A stretch of DNA of 23,762 nucleotides from assembly GCA_002722095.1 (NCBI GenBank), contig PBKG01000004.1, positions 51,669-75,430 of the forward strand, given 5' to 3'. Of this stretch, positions 1-9,204 are shown piece by piece. How positions within the stretch are numbered: position 1 is the stretch's first letter; every line of letters begins with the position of its first letter. The DNA comes from Rhodospirillaceae bacterium (GTDB lineage: Bacteria > Pseudomonadota > Alphaproteobacteria > UBA8366). The position numbers and the translations under genes were made by a program. Under the pieces are notes generated by a model. That model was not told the origin of the DNA. It searched no databases and was given only the letters and a program-made list of their open reading frames with translations.

Positions 1-27
1 CTGGAAAAAATCGAAAACCACCTCTAG
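1..27 (+). CDS. Possible C-terminal end of a plus-strand gene (partial)
   Basis: The first 27 bases read as eight sense codons (LEKIENHL) and a TAG stop in frame 1, ending 3 bases before the stop of the convergent cyclase gene. Tail-to-tail packing of genes is seen elsewhere in this window, so this may be the last codons of a gene lying to the left. Only eight codons are visible and another frame is also open here, so nothing can be said about function. Confidence 0.25.
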   Translation: MEKIENHL

Positions 28-30
28 GCG

Positions 31-2841
31 CTAGTTTTCGCCCGCCTTGTAAACACCGTCCCAATGTTCCGGCGGCGGATTTTTGCGATATGCGAGGCAA
101 CGCTCGCGGTAAATGCGGCTTGGACCATCTTCGGGTGCCGCCGCCAAAGCCTCATCGAAGAACTTAAGACCTGCGTCCCAATCACGCGCCCGATATGCCT
201 CAAGCCCCCTTTGGTAGGGTACGATTATGCGGTCCAGACTGGGGAAGGTTAGCTTGGTGTGATAAGCCAGAGGTTCGAATATCGCCACCGGTGCTTCCCG
301 GCCCGAAACGCGGATGAGATCGATTTCGCGCATGAAAATCGGTGATTGGAGCGAATTCAAAGTGTATTCGCCTATCAAAATACTCGTTCCGTAGAACTTA
401 TTCGCTTCTTCCAGACGAGCGGCAAGATTCACACAATCTCCTATCACCGTGTATTCCATCCGTCGGGGAGAACCGATATTGCCCGCAATCACATCGCCGG
501 TGTCGATACCGATGCGTATACCAATGGGAGATTGTCCCGTGCGTTCACGGCGCCTGTTCAGACGCCTTAGGTTAGCCATCATTTCCACTGCAGCCGCAAC
601 CGCATGATCGGGATCGGTTGGGTTTTCGAATGGCACTCCGAACAACGCCATGATGCCGTCACCGATATATTTGTCGAGAATGCCCGAATGTTCGAACAGA
701 ACATCTACCATTTCGGCGAAATAGTCGTTGAGCATGGAGACCGTCTCCTTCGGACCCAACGCTTCGGCTAGACCGGTAAAGCCGGAAATATCGGAAAATA
801 AGATCGTCGCCTGATGCGCCTTACCGCCTAGTGCCGCCTCACCTCCATCAAGCAATTGATCCACCACTTCCTTGCTCATATATCGGCTCATGGTCGAGCG
901 CAGGCGCTTGGTCCCACTGACATCCTCGATACTAAGCATGGTGCCGATAATACTTTCGGATCCATCGAAAAGTGGCGCCGCGGTCAGATTAACCGTCGCG
1001 GTACGACCGTCGGGCAACTTTAAAGCTGTGTCCAGCTCTATGTCCGGGCGGCGCAGATGTTGTACCCGCCTGATGGACTCCGTGACCCAACTCCCCTCAC
1101 CGGTAAATAGATCTATTGCGTGACGTTCGTTCAGTGGCGCCAATCTCGGGCCAAAAAACCGCTCCGCCCGCTCATTCGCGGTAACAACTTGGCCGTCCAG
1201 ATCGAGCGTGATTAGACTGGCGCTGCTGCTCTTGAGTATGTTTTCGTTGTAATTCTTTACCTGCACCACTTCTTCAAAGAGCTGGGCATTGTAGAGAGTG
1301 AAAGCAATCTGGGCGCAAAAAGCTGAGAGCCGAGTTTCGTCCTGCGGCGTAAATTTATCGGCAGACCGCTTATTTACCACCTGCATTACGCCGACCGTTT
1401 CGCCCGCCTTGGTGATGACAGGCATCGAAAGAAGGCTCCGCGTCTCCGCGCCCATCACCGTATCGATGCGCCCCGCATATGCGGGATGCTCCTTAACATC
1501 CGCTAGGTTCAATATTTCGCCCGACCGAAATACCGCCCCAGCAAGCCCTTCGTCAGCGGCAATACGAATTTCCTTTTCATTCGCCGCAACGGGTAAACGG
1601 GTCCAAAGATCTTCGGAATTACGGTCATAAAGGAGAAACCGTGCATCCTCGGCATCTAACAAATGTGCCGTGGAACGAACGAACTTATCCAACAACGGAT
1701 CAAGCGCGGTTTCACCAGAGAGATCGTGTGCTAAGCCGAGAATTTCCGCTTCATCACGCAGTTCCGATGTCATTCGGTTGAAACCGCGATACACCGCAGC
1801 GTATACATCGCCGCCGGAATCATCCAAATTTACCGACAAGTCGCCATCTTCTACCTGACGCATCGCCGCCGCCAATCTGGTAACATGTTCGCGTTCTCGG
1901 TCGAGCCACTTCTTTTTCTCCAAACTCGCGCTCACTCGGGCCCGAAGCAAAATCGGATCGAAGGCTTTCGGCAGGTAATCTTCGGCACCAAGCTCGATGC
2001 AACGGATGACACTATCCATCTCGTCCAAAGCGGAGACCATAATCACCGGGATATCACGTAATTCGGGGTCGCTTTTAATACGCGCCAGCACCTCATAACC
2101 GTCCATACCGGGCATCAAAACATCCAGCAGAACTAACTCGAATCCGCCTCCCCGTAACAGTTCGAGCGCCTTCACACCGGTTTCGGCAACGGTCACCGTA
2201 TGCCCCTGCCGCAAAAGTCGTTCGCTCAGTATCTCGCGATTATCCTCAACGTCGTCGACCACCAATACATTGCCAGGCGCGGAGGTACGCCGCCCGGCAA
2301 ACGGCCCTTTCCCTGCTTCGGACAAAGGCGATACTTTATCATTGGCGGCCGCGACCGGATCATTTGCCAGGCCTTCATCTAACGGCGGACCAGGCTCGAC
2401 AGCACCCAAATTGACGATGCTGTAGATACGAGCCGACAATTCAGTCGCCTCTTCCAAAAGCTGCAGTAAGTTTGAACGAATTGCCTCCCCTTCGAATTCG
2501 GCCAAATCTTCAAGTAAGATTTCGCCATATCCTTTGATCGCGTTAATTGGGGTTCGCAAATCGTGGCGCAATGTCTTTTGCGCCTTCAACAAATCAGGTT
2601 CGGCGACTAAACGATCGGCGAGACCGGGATTGGCAAGCGAGCCGGCGACCTCTTTCAAATCGCGGATCGCTTTGCAGATACGTTCCAAGTCCGGCATCAC
2701 AGACGTCAAATTGTGCATAAGAGCCAATTCAAGCATCTGCTCACCTTGCCGAGAAAAGCCCAGCACGATAGGCAAAAGCTCTCGATAAATTTCTTCGAGC
2801 TGACTGAGACGACTTTCGGATTGCGTGCTGTCGCGCCCCAT
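31..2841 (-). CDS. Multidomain DHp-REC-GAF-PAS class III adenylate/guanylate cyclase
   Basis: A 936-residue soluble signalling protein with no membrane segment. Domain order by eye: N-terminal helical region; a HisKA-like dimerisation box around residues 85-145 with candidate phospho-acceptor H93 (LRHDLRTPIN) but no HATPase domain after it; receiver 190-308 with D196/D197, acceptor D240, S270 and K292; HAMP-like helices about 315-365; GAF about 380-520; PAS about 535-645; class III cyclase catalytic domain about 675-860; TPR-like tail about 865-920. Cyclase metal Asp are D684 and D728, the purine-selecting pair is K724/T798 and the transition-state pair is N805/R809, so it should be active and the Lys/Thr pair favours ATP (class IIIb style). 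It starts 11 bases after the upstream kinase stop, so the two are probably co-transcribed and the receiver may be phosphorylated by that kinase. cAMP as product is inferred from family knowledge. Confidence 0.9.
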   Translation of the reverse strand: MGRDSTQSESRLSQLEEIYRELLPIVLGFSRQGEQMLELALMHNLTSVMPDLERICKAIRDLKEVAGSLANPGLADRLVAEPDLLKAQKTLRHDLRTPINAIKGYGEILLEDLAEFEGEAIRSNLLQLLEEATELSARIYSIVNLGAVEPGPPLDEGLANDPVAAANDKVSPLSEAGKGPFAGRRTSAPGNVLVVDDVEDNREILSERLLRQGHTVTVAETGVKALELLRGGGFELVLLDVLMPGMDGYEVLARIKSDPELRDIPVIMVSALDEMDSVIRCIELGAEDYLPKAFDPILLRARVSASLEKKKWLDREREHVTRLAAAMRQVEDGDLSVNLDDSGGDVYAAVYRGFNRMTSELRDEAEILGLAHDLSGETALDPLLDKFVRSTAHLLDAEDARFLLYDRNSEDLWTRLPVAANEKEIRIAADEGLAGAVFRSGEILNLADVKEHPAYAGRIDTVMGAETRSLLSMPVITKAGETVGVMQVVNKRSADKFTPQDETRLSAFCAQIAFTLYNAQLFEEVVQVKNYNENILKSSSASLITLDLDGQVVTANERAERFFGPRLAPLNERHAIDLFTGEGSWVTESIRRVQHLRRPDIELDTALKLPDGRTATVNLTAAPLFDGSESIIGTMLSIEDVSGTKRLRSTMSRYMSKEVVDQLLDGGEAALGGKAHQATILFSDISGFTGLAEALGPKETVSMLNDYFAEMVDVLFEHSGILDKYIGDGIMALFGVPFENPTDPDHAVAAAVEMMANLRRLNRRRERTGQSPIGIRIGIDTGDVIAGNIGSPRRMEYTVIGDCVNLAARLEEANKFYGTSILIGEYTLNSLQSPIFMREIDLIRVSGREAPVAIFEPLAYHTKLTFPSLDRIIVPYQRGLEAYRARDWDAGLKFFDEALAAAPEDGPSRIYRERCLAYRKNPPPEHWDGVYKAGEN

Positions 2842-2852
2842 TTCCGTCTGCC

Positions 2853-5021
2853 TTAGCTAGTTCCCGGCGGTTTACCGCCGTCGGGTAACGCATCCTCGAG
2901 GACGCTCAACAATCCTTGCAGGTCTTCCTCGCCTTTTTGCACAAGATTTTTAACACGGCCTTTGAGAAACTCCCTGTCCTCTGCGGTAAGCGACTTAGCC
3001 GTCACCACCACGACCGGAATGTCATTCCATTCGGGTACCTCACGAATTTTGGTGAGGAACTGAAAACCGTCCATTTGCGGCATCATCAAATCCAAAAGAA
3101 TTACGTCCGGAGTGTCATGTTCCAATAAAGCCAAACCTTCAACACCATTTGCGGCTTCCAGCGCTTCCCACGAGGCCCGATCGGTGACACGACGGATCAT
3201 CTCACGTGTTTCCACTTCGTCTTCGATAATCAGCAACCGCCGCCTCTGCTCATCAGGGCAAAGCTTTTCCAACACTTCGAGCAGCCTATCTCGGTCCACC
3301 GGTTTAGTAAGGTAATCAGCCGCCCCCAGTGCAAACCCCATATTGCGGTCATCGACGATGGAAATCACGACAACCGGAATATCCGTTGTTTCGGCATCTT
3401 CCTTTAATTCCCGTAAAACCGCCCAGCCATCGACTTTCGGCATCAACACATCGACCGTAATCGCGTCGGGTTTGGCTTCGCGTGCCAGGGCCAAACCTTC
3501 CTCGCCATCGGACGCAAGCAATACCTTATAGCCGTTACGCACCAAGAAACGTTGCAACAAGTCGCGGACCGCTTCGTCGTCGTCGATTACAAGAATCGTT
3601 TGGTATTCCTCTTGACCTGATTTGGGTTCCAAATCCGCTGATTTGGTTTGCTTCGGCGGCTCTTCGGTCGTCGGGTCAACCGATTGAACTGGCATCGTCA
3701 TCGTGAAGGTCGAGCCTTTTCCGACTTCGCTTTGGACCGTTAAGGCGCCACCAAGCAGGCGACAGAAATCACGTGAGATAGCAAGGCCAAGCCCGGTGCC
3801 GCCATATTCACGTGTTGTGGAGGAATCCGCTTGTTGAAATTCGCCGAACACGGCTTCGGCCTGAGCTGGCGTCATACCGATACCCGTATCGATTACATCG
3901 AACAGAACAGTGTCCGACCCCGAATTCTTAATGGAGAGAGTTACACGGCCGTTTTCGGTAAATTTGCAAGCATTGCTCAACAGATTGAAAAGGGACTGAC
4001 GAATCTTGGTCAAATCGCTGTGCATCGAGCCGATTTCCGGATCGCAATCCACCACCAATTCGTTGTGGTTTTTATCTGCAAGCGGATTGATCGTAGAAGA
4101 TACATCCTCGATCATTTCCATGATGTCGAAGTCCTCAAGATAGACATCCATCTTGCCCGCTTCGATTTTGGATAGATCGAGAATATCGTTAATCAGGGAT
4201 AACAGATGCTTACCGGCAGTCCGGATTTTCTCGAGGTCGGGAATATATTCCTCCTGACCTAAATCTTCCGCTTCTTCGAGCAGGATTTCGCTATAGCCAA
4301 TAATTGCGTTGAGCGGCGTTCGCAGTTCATGACTCATATTGGCAAGAAACGTGCTCTTTGCAGCATTTGCCTCTACTGCCTGCTGATAAGCGATTTCGAG
4401 TTCGACTGTCCGTTCTGCGACCTTGCGCTCCAAATCCTCATTCAGATCCCGTAACCGGGTCTGGGATTCCTCTTGGGCATCCTTGAAGGCTTGCACCGCA
4501 TTGGCCATATCGCCGATTTCGTCGCTACGTTCGCGATAAACAATCCGGTCGATCTTTTCGCCTGCTGCCACCGCCGACATACGTCGAGTGATTCGCCCGA
4601 TCGGACGGATGATGCGCCATTCGACCGTGTAGAGGGTCACCCCGGCAAGTAGCAGGATAAGCCCTAAAAATAGGCTCATGGTGAGCATACGTTCCGTGTC
4701 CCGGTCGTGACGTGCAGCGCTTGCGCGTTTGGAGAGCGTGTTGACGTGATCGATTAGCGAAAAGATTGGCTCGATCACTTTGTCAACGAGCTCGATCCAG
4801 GCCTTGGGCGTGGTTTTGTATGTTCCGCCCGCCAAGCCGTTTCGTATGATTTGATCGCGCGTCCACGCGAGCTGGGGCAAAATTACGCTGTTTAAATTTT
4901 TGATTTCACGACTAATCGCCGAGGCCACGTCCATATCTTGGGTGTGATGGCGTATTTCGAGCCAAGCGGTCGAAGCCCGTCCTCGATATTCGGACAACAG
5001 ACCGATATCGCTCACGTCCAT
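2853..5021 (-). CDS. Hybrid sensor histidine kinase, main part (TM-HAMP-HisKA-HATPase-REC-REC)
   Basis: A 722-residue frame carrying the second half of a periplasmic sensor, a membrane helix at about 114-134, HAMP about 135-190, a coiled coil to 220, HisKA with H231 ([11 protein letters not shown]), HATPase with N box (N350) and G boxes ([14 protein letters not shown]), receiver 1 (D480-D482, acceptor D524, K573) and receiver 2 (acceptor D644). All key catalytic residues are present. The ATG used here lies inside the sensor domain and only one membrane helix is included, so the frame is not a natural full gene. The missing N-terminus is the adjacent upstream frame (to 5698). Reading a -1 shift at the homopolymer 5069-5074 fuses the two into about 948 residues, continuing as [16 protein letters not shown] before this Met. 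It probably phosphorylates the receiver of the downstream cyclase; that link is inference from adjacency. Confidence 0.85.
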   Translation of the reverse strand: MDVSDIGLLSEYRGRASTAWLEIRHHTQDMDVASAISREIKNLNSVILPQLAWTRDQIIRNGLAGGTYKTTPKAWIELVDKVIEPIFSLIDHVNTLSKRASAARHDRDTERMLTMSLFLGLILLLAGVTLYTVEWRIIRPIGRITRRMSAVAAGEKIDRIVYRERSDEIGDMANAVQAFKDAQEESQTRLRDLNEDLERKVAERTVELEIAYQQAVEANAAKSTFLANMSHELRTPLNAIIGYSEILLEEAEDLGQEEYIPDLEKIRTAGKHLLSLINDILDLSKIEAGKMDVYLEDFDIMEMIEDVSSTINPLADKNHNELVVDCDPEIGSMHSDLTKIRQSLFNLLSNACKFTENGRVTLSIKNSGSDTVLFDVIDTGIGMTPAQAEAVFGEFQQADSSTTREYGGTGLGLAISRDFCRLLGGALTVQSEVGKGSTFTMTMPVQSVDPTTEEPPKQTKSADLEPKSGQEEYQTILVIDDDEAVRDLLQRFLVRNGYKVLLASDGEEGLALAREAKPDAITVDVLMPKVDGWAVLRELKEDAETTDIPVVVISIVDDRNMGFALGAADYLTKPVDRDRLLEVLEKLCPDEQRRRLLIIEDEVETREMIRRVTDRASWEALEAANGVEGLALLEHDTPDVILLDLMMPQMDGFQFLTKIREVPEWNDIPVVVVTAKSLTAEDREFLKGRVKNLVQKGEEDLQGLLSVLEDALPDGGKPPGTS

Positions 5022-5050
5022 TGGTCGTCGTGAAGAAAGAATACCTGCGA

Positions 5051-5698
5051 TCAGCGCCTGTTCCCGGCAAAAAACTCCATGGCAACCGCGATTTGATGTT
5101 TGAAGTCTTGTAAGGATTCGACGTGACGAAGCGCGGTTTCCGGTCGATAGCGCGCGCTCAATCTCAGTTCGGTCGTCTGATCGATAAGGCTACTGATTTC
5201 GCGGAACCACGTGTTGAGATATTCCGCCAGCCGTTGGTCTTTAGGCTTTAGCAGTTCCGCCTCCAGCAAATCACGCATGACATTGATAGCGGCGAGTTTA
5301 TCTTCGACGTTAACGATTACGTGGCTGTATGCGGGCTGAGCTCGATAGGACTTCAACAATGCCAGCGCATTTTTAAAGCTCGCATCGGCGAACGTTCGGT
5401 TCTCCTTGATAATCTTGAGCTCATGCTCACTCATCGGGTTTTTGTTGAACAGTGCCGCTTGAGTGAGGCTGCGTTCCCAGGACCAATCTGCTGCTGCTTC
5501 GATAAACAGATCTTCGATCACTGTACCGTCGATGAGCAGTTGTGCCTCCAAACTTGCACGCCGCGCATCAAGCCAAATACCCACCGTCAGCATCACCAAC
5601 AGCGCAGTAGACACACCGCTTGTGACATAAAGGCTGTTGCGCAGCGTCGCCCATTTTTTGAAGGCTAACAGCACGGTAACTCCCATTAGTTGATGCAC
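5051..5698 (-). CDS. N-terminal half of the same sensor kinase, split off by a frameshift
   Basis: A 215-residue frame with a short cytoplasmic start, one membrane helix at about residues 24-42 ([20 protein letters not shown]) and a helical periplasmic sensor region that ends abruptly at MEFFAGNRR and a TGA. It has no second membrane helix or output domain. Its C-terminus joins smoothly in sense to the next frame if one base is added (or two removed) in the run of six T on the coding strand, which makes this the front of the kinase at 2853-5021. Start codon is uncertain: GTG at 5698 or ATG at 5686, neither with a strong ribosome site. If the shift is real in the organism, the kinase would be uncoupled from its first membrane anchor; if it is a sequence error, this is one intact gene 2853-5698. 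Confidence 0.75.
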   Translation of the reverse strand: MHQLMGVTVLLAFKKWATLRNSLYVTSGVSTALLVMLTVGIWLDARRASLEAQLLIDGTVIEDLFIEAAADWSWERSLTQAALFNKNPMSEHELKIIKENRTFADASFKNALALLKSYRAQPAYSHVIVNVEDKLAAINVMRDLLEAELLKPKDQRLAEYLNTWFREISSLIDQTTELRLSARYRPETALRHVESLQDFKHQIAVAMEFFAGNRR

Positions 5699-5866
5699 GA
5701 CCTGATTTAACGCGCATTCTGATCAATTTTTCCCAATTCTTTCCATATTTTGCGAGGCGGCAAGCCTTATCTGCTTCTGCCATCGAGCACCAAGGCGTAT
5801 AAACTCCCGAAACACGGCCTTTTTCGCCTCCTGTCACCACCATTCGAAACTGCCATAGCTGGCCCA

Positions 5867-7069
5867 ATGTCCCAGCCTTCCAGTCCTCCAATCCCACGTC
5901 GGGCCCTGATCGGGACCTACGGTATCGGCCTGTTTGCCGGTGGCCAATGGGACATGATGGGCATATTGATTCCGCTTTTTGCGGTGTTTGTCGGCCTTAG
6001 TCCGAGTGAAATCGGTCTGGTAGTCGCCGCCCGATCGGTTCTCCCAGTCCTATTTTCGATTCATGGCGGGGTCCTGATGGACCGTTTCGGTACTCGTAAC
6101 GTAGCCTTCTGGCTGGCAATTTTTACCTCTGTCCTGCCACTGCTCTACCCGCTCGCAGGCTGGTTTTGGGCATTGGCGACACTGCAATTGGTGTCAGGCC
6201 ATATCAGTACTTTGGCAATGGCCAGCGGTCAGACGCTGATAAATCAACTTTCAAAAGGTGATCCAACGGAACTGGGGCGATTTAGCTTTGTCACCCGGTT
6301 CGCCAACTTCGCGGGCCCTGTTCTGATCGGCTTTGTCTGGCATCAGCTCGGCGTCTGGCCAGCCTTCCTTGTTATCACACTATGGGGTCTTCTGATTCTC
6401 GCATCGGTAACTTTGATCCCGAATGACGGCAATCCGAGACATCACTCCACCGCGTCACTAAAACGCTTTTGGCCGCGCTGGTCTGATTACCGCGAAGCAT
6501 TTGCGCTCGCCACGATACCGGCCGTGGCATTTGCCCTCGCAATCACCATGATCCGCAACGGACCGGGTTCGATCCAGGCATCGTTCTTTGTGGTTTACCT
6601 AGATCAGATCGGAATTTCCGGCACGACCATTGGGCTCCTCACAGGGCTATCGGAAATATTCGTCGGAATCGGCAGCCTCGCCGCCGGCTGGTTCGCCGCT
6701 CGGGCACAAGCACATTGGCTGGTGATCATTTTCGTAGCGGCCGCGGTTTTCTTTATTTGTCTGACGCCTCTGGTCGCCCACGCCATCCCATTGCTGGTCA
6801 TTGCGACAGCAATGCGAGGATTTTCTCAAGGCGTCAATCAACCTCTGATCTTTTCGATTCTGTCGCGAAACGTGGGTTTAAACCAACAGGGCGCGGCAGT
6901 CGGACTGCGAAATTCGGTAAACAGGCTCGCCAATATCATCGTTCCAACCGCGATGGGATACATCGCCGAATGGTGGGGTATCGAAACAAGTTTCGGAATT
7001 ATCGCGATAATTTTGCTGAGTATCGCCGTAGTGATCGCTGTTTCAGTAAAACGAAAAGCCGTGTTTTAG
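5867..7069 (+). CDS. MFS family transporter
   Basis: About 400 residues of alternating hydrophobic helices typical of a 12-helix major facilitator, acting in the inner membrane. The loop between helices 2 and 3 has the family signature motif A-like sequence GGVLMDRFGTRN. I chose the ATG at 5867 (MSQPSSPPIPRR), directly ahead of the first helix; an in-frame TTG at 5750 would add 39 residues of unlikely composition and run into the intergenic region. The gene stands alone between two minus-strand signalling operons, and its TAG overlaps the stop of the convergent EAL gene (TTAG at 7066-7069). Substrate is unknown; the family includes drug, sugar-acid and metabolite exporters and nothing here separates these. 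Confidence 0.85.
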   Translation: MSQPSSPPIPRRALIGTYGIGLFAGGQWDMMGILIPLFAVFVGLSPSEIGLVVAARSVLPVLFSIHGGVLMDRFGTRNVAFWLAIFTSVLPLLYPLAGWFWALATLQLVSGHISTLAMASGQTLINQLSKGDPTELGRFSFVTRFANFAGPVLIGFVWHQLGVWPAFLVITLWGLLILASVTLIPNDGNPRHHSTASLKRFWPRWSDYREAFALATIPAVAFALAITMIRNGPGSIQASFFVVYLDQIGISGTTIGLLTGLSEIFVGIGSLAAGWFAARAQAHWLVIIFVAAAVFFICLTPLVAHAIPLLVIATAMRGFSQGVNQPLIFSILSRNVGLNQQGAAVGLRNSVNRLANIIVPTAMGYIAEWWGIETSFGIIAIILLSIAVVIAVSVKRKAVF

Positions 7070-8283
7070 AGTGTGCTCTCTGGCTGACCGTAATCCGAGA
7101 TAAAATCGGCCAACCCGTCAAAAGGCAATGGCGGCGAAATGTGGAATCCCTGACCGTGATCGACGCCTAACTTGGTGACAGCATCTTGGGTCGCAGCGTT
7201 ATGAATGCCTTCGGCAACGACCCGCATGGACAGCGATCGCGCCATCGCAATGGTGGATTCGACGATGGCCCGCGAGGTCCGGTCATTGCAAACCTTGGAA
7301 ACGAAATACTTGTCCAGCTTGATTTCCTGAAAAGGTATTTGTTCGAGCTGGGCAAGCGTCGCATACCCTGTCCCAAAATCGTCGACGGAAAGCGTCACGC
7401 CGTGGAGCCGCAAACGGGTCAAGTTTGCCAGTGGAGTTTGGCCTTCTTGAATTGCCTGTGACTCGGTCACTTCGGCGATTAAGCGTCGACAATCGAAGGA
7501 ATGTTCATCAAGCACGGACATCAGAAAATCGGCCATTTCGATACGGGAGAGGCTGTTGATCGAAAAATTTATCGCCAGCGAATATTCCGGCGCGATATCG
7601 TCCAGCGTGCATAGATCGCACACCGCTTGTTCGATGACGCTACGGGTCAGCTCATTTATCAACTGATGACGCTCGGCGACAGGAATGAAAAATTCAGGCG
7701 CCATCAATTCGCCATCGGGAGAGCTCAGCCTGGTCAAAGCCTCGACTCCAAGGACCTCATTTGAGGACAGGTCGATTTTTGGCTGGTAGTGATTGACGAT
7801 ACGGCCTGCTTTGATGGAGTCTATCACCATATTCGGCCCCACCAACAAGATATCGGTACTGGGCACCTCCCCATCGTTGGGCTTCAAGTATTTTGAAACC
7901 AATTCGGCCATAAATTCCCGATATAGCGGCTTTGAAACGGCCCCTAAAACACGAAGGTTGTACGTTTCGGCCAGCCATCGAACAGTGGACAATACGCTTT
8001 CGTCTTCAGCGCTCATCAAGGCAATTCCGCCGTCGAATTTCAATTCGCCGAGGTGACGCAAAAATTCAACGCCATCCATTTCAGGCATTTTTAAATCACA
8101 CAAAATAATGTCCGGTGAATTAACGGATTTAACGATTTCAAGCGCTGCACGACCGTTGGAAGCTGTCATAACTTGGCGCGCACCGAGCGCGGAAAAATGA
8201 TGCACTGCTACCTTGCACACCATCATTTGGTCATCGACGACCAATGCGGTCCAACTACGATTATATTCGTCGGCTCCGGTCAT
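7066..8283 (-). CDS. Receiver-EAL c-di-GMP phosphodiesterase
   Basis: A 405-residue soluble response regulator. Receiver about 12-130 with D17/D18, acceptor D63 and K118. EAL domain about 155-400 retains the residues needed for hydrolysis: E181 of the EAL motif, N239, E271, the DDFG pair D301/D302, K322, E358 and Q378. It should therefore cleave cyclic di-GMP to pGpG, with activity gated by phosphorylation of D63. It is the last gene of a three-gene unit starting with the HPt-bearing hybrid kinase at 9205-11385, which is the natural phosphodonor. No GGDEF domain is present here. Function of the domain is family knowledge; the partner is inferred from gene order. Confidence 0.92.
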   Translation of the reverse strand: MTGADEYNRSWTALVVDDQMMVCKVAVHHFSALGARQVMTASNGRAALEIVKSVNSPDIILCDLKMPEMDGVEFLRHLGELKFDGGIALMSAEDESVLSTVRWLAETYNLRVLGAVSKPLYREFMAELVSKYLKPNDGEVPSTDILLVGPNMVIDSIKAGRIVNHYQPKIDLSSNEVLGVEALTRLSSPDGELMAPEFFIPVAERHQLINELTRSVIEQAVCDLCTLDDIAPEYSLAINFSINSLSRIEMADFLMSVLDEHSFDCRRLIAEVTESQAIQEGQTPLANLTRLRLHGVTLSVDDFGTGYATLAQLEQIPFQEIKLDKYFVSKVCNDRTSRAIVESTIAMARSLSMRVVAEGIHNAATQDAVTKLGVDHGQGFHISPPLPFDGLADFISDYGQPESTL

Positions 8284-8361
8284 CCTGCACCCGCACCAAC
8301 CGCGTTTCGAATGTTAACCCGCATAGCTTTGTCTCAAAATTCCGAACTGAAAAACTATCGT

Positions 8362-9159
8362 TCAATTGCCTGCGGCGACCATAACTTCAAGCGGGACATC
8401 CTTATGGCCAGCCAAATCGCCCAACCTGTCTTTAATATCCTCGGTCACCGCTGTACCTGCCTTGATCAATACACTACCTTGCAGGGTCACTATATCTTTG
8501 ACCAAGATTGCACCAAGCGGAACTTCAGCGAGCGTGACTGTCGTCGATGACAGTTCCGATCCGCCCGCAGCCGTACCCGCCGCCGCGTCTTTGCCTGCCG
8601 CCCCATCGGTTGACACCGGTGACACGCCATCGGTCGCTATCGCGTCATAGTGCGTTGACGGGCGTATCGCTATTTTCTTGCTCAATGCGCGGTAAAGCCG
8701 CGTGTGCAAAGCGGACTGGCTGACAGGCTTGACGATAAAAGCGGTGACGTCGAGTTCGAGAGCGGCGCCAATAACATTCTGGTCATTGAATCCAGTCAAC
8801 ATGATGACTGGTAGATCCGGGTCGGCCGCCGAATTCCCGGAGCGAATCTTCTGCAACATTTCGAGACCGTTCATCGGTGCCATTTTGAAATCCGTCACAA
8901 TGCAATCAATCTTCTTACCGCCCTCGACGAATTGGCTGTACTCTTCATTCCGCCAATTAAGCTCGATTTGGCCATGATAGGGCTCCAGAAACGCCATAGC
9001 TTCGGCCCCATCGCCCGCTTCCAACACAACACCATTTGTCACCGTGCGCAGAAATTGCCGCACGATATGACGGATATACTCCTGATCATCGACGACCAAT
9101 GCGTTGATATCCATCCTCCGCAATGTCTCGATTTCGGTTGGTGTTAATTCTTCGCTCAT
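8362..9159 (-). CDS. Receiver protein with Ala/Gly-rich linker and C-terminal small domain
   Basis: A 265-residue protein. Residues 15-160 form a receiver with D24/D25, acceptor D90, T122 and K144; the loop between about 58 and 84 is longer than in ordinary receivers (CheY-like). Residues 178-205 are an Ala/Gly/Ser-rich flexible linker. The tail, about 206-262 (LAEVPLGAILVKDIVTLQGS onward), resembles the short domain found beside receivers in some HD-GYP-type regulators (pattern L-x-G-x-x-L-x-x-D-I-x-T-x-x-G-x-x-L-x-x-A-G-T), but no HD-GYP or DNA-binding domain is present. It sits between the HPt kinase (45 bases upstream) and the REC-EAL gene (78 bases downstream), so it may be a phosphate sink, adaptor or unknown output. 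Start ATG at 9159 is preceded by AAGG-type sequence. Confidence 0.82.
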   Translation of the reverse strand: MSEELTPTEIETLRRMDINALVVDDQEYIRHIVRQFLRTVTNGVVLEAGDGAEAMAFLEPYHGQIELNWRNEEYSQFVEGGKKIDCIVTDFKMAPMNGLEMLQKIRSGNSAADPDLPVIMLTGFNDQNVIGAALELDVTAFIVKPVSQSALHTRLYRALSKKIAIRPSTHYDAIATDGVSPVSTDGAAGKDAAAGTAAGGSELSSTTVTLAEVPLGAILVKDIVTLQGSVLIKAGTAVTEDIKDRLGDLAGHKDVPLEVMVAAGN

Positions 9160-9204
9160 GGCTTTAAGCCTTCCTTACACAGGCATATGCAATCGTTCAT
9201 CGCT

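Noticed and set aside
5069..5074. Programmed -1 ribosomal frameshifting at the six-T run of the kinase
   Set aside because: The zero-frame context is GAG TTT TTT, lacking the X XXY YYZ pattern, and I saw no clear downstream stimulatory hairpin; mutation or sequence error is simpler.
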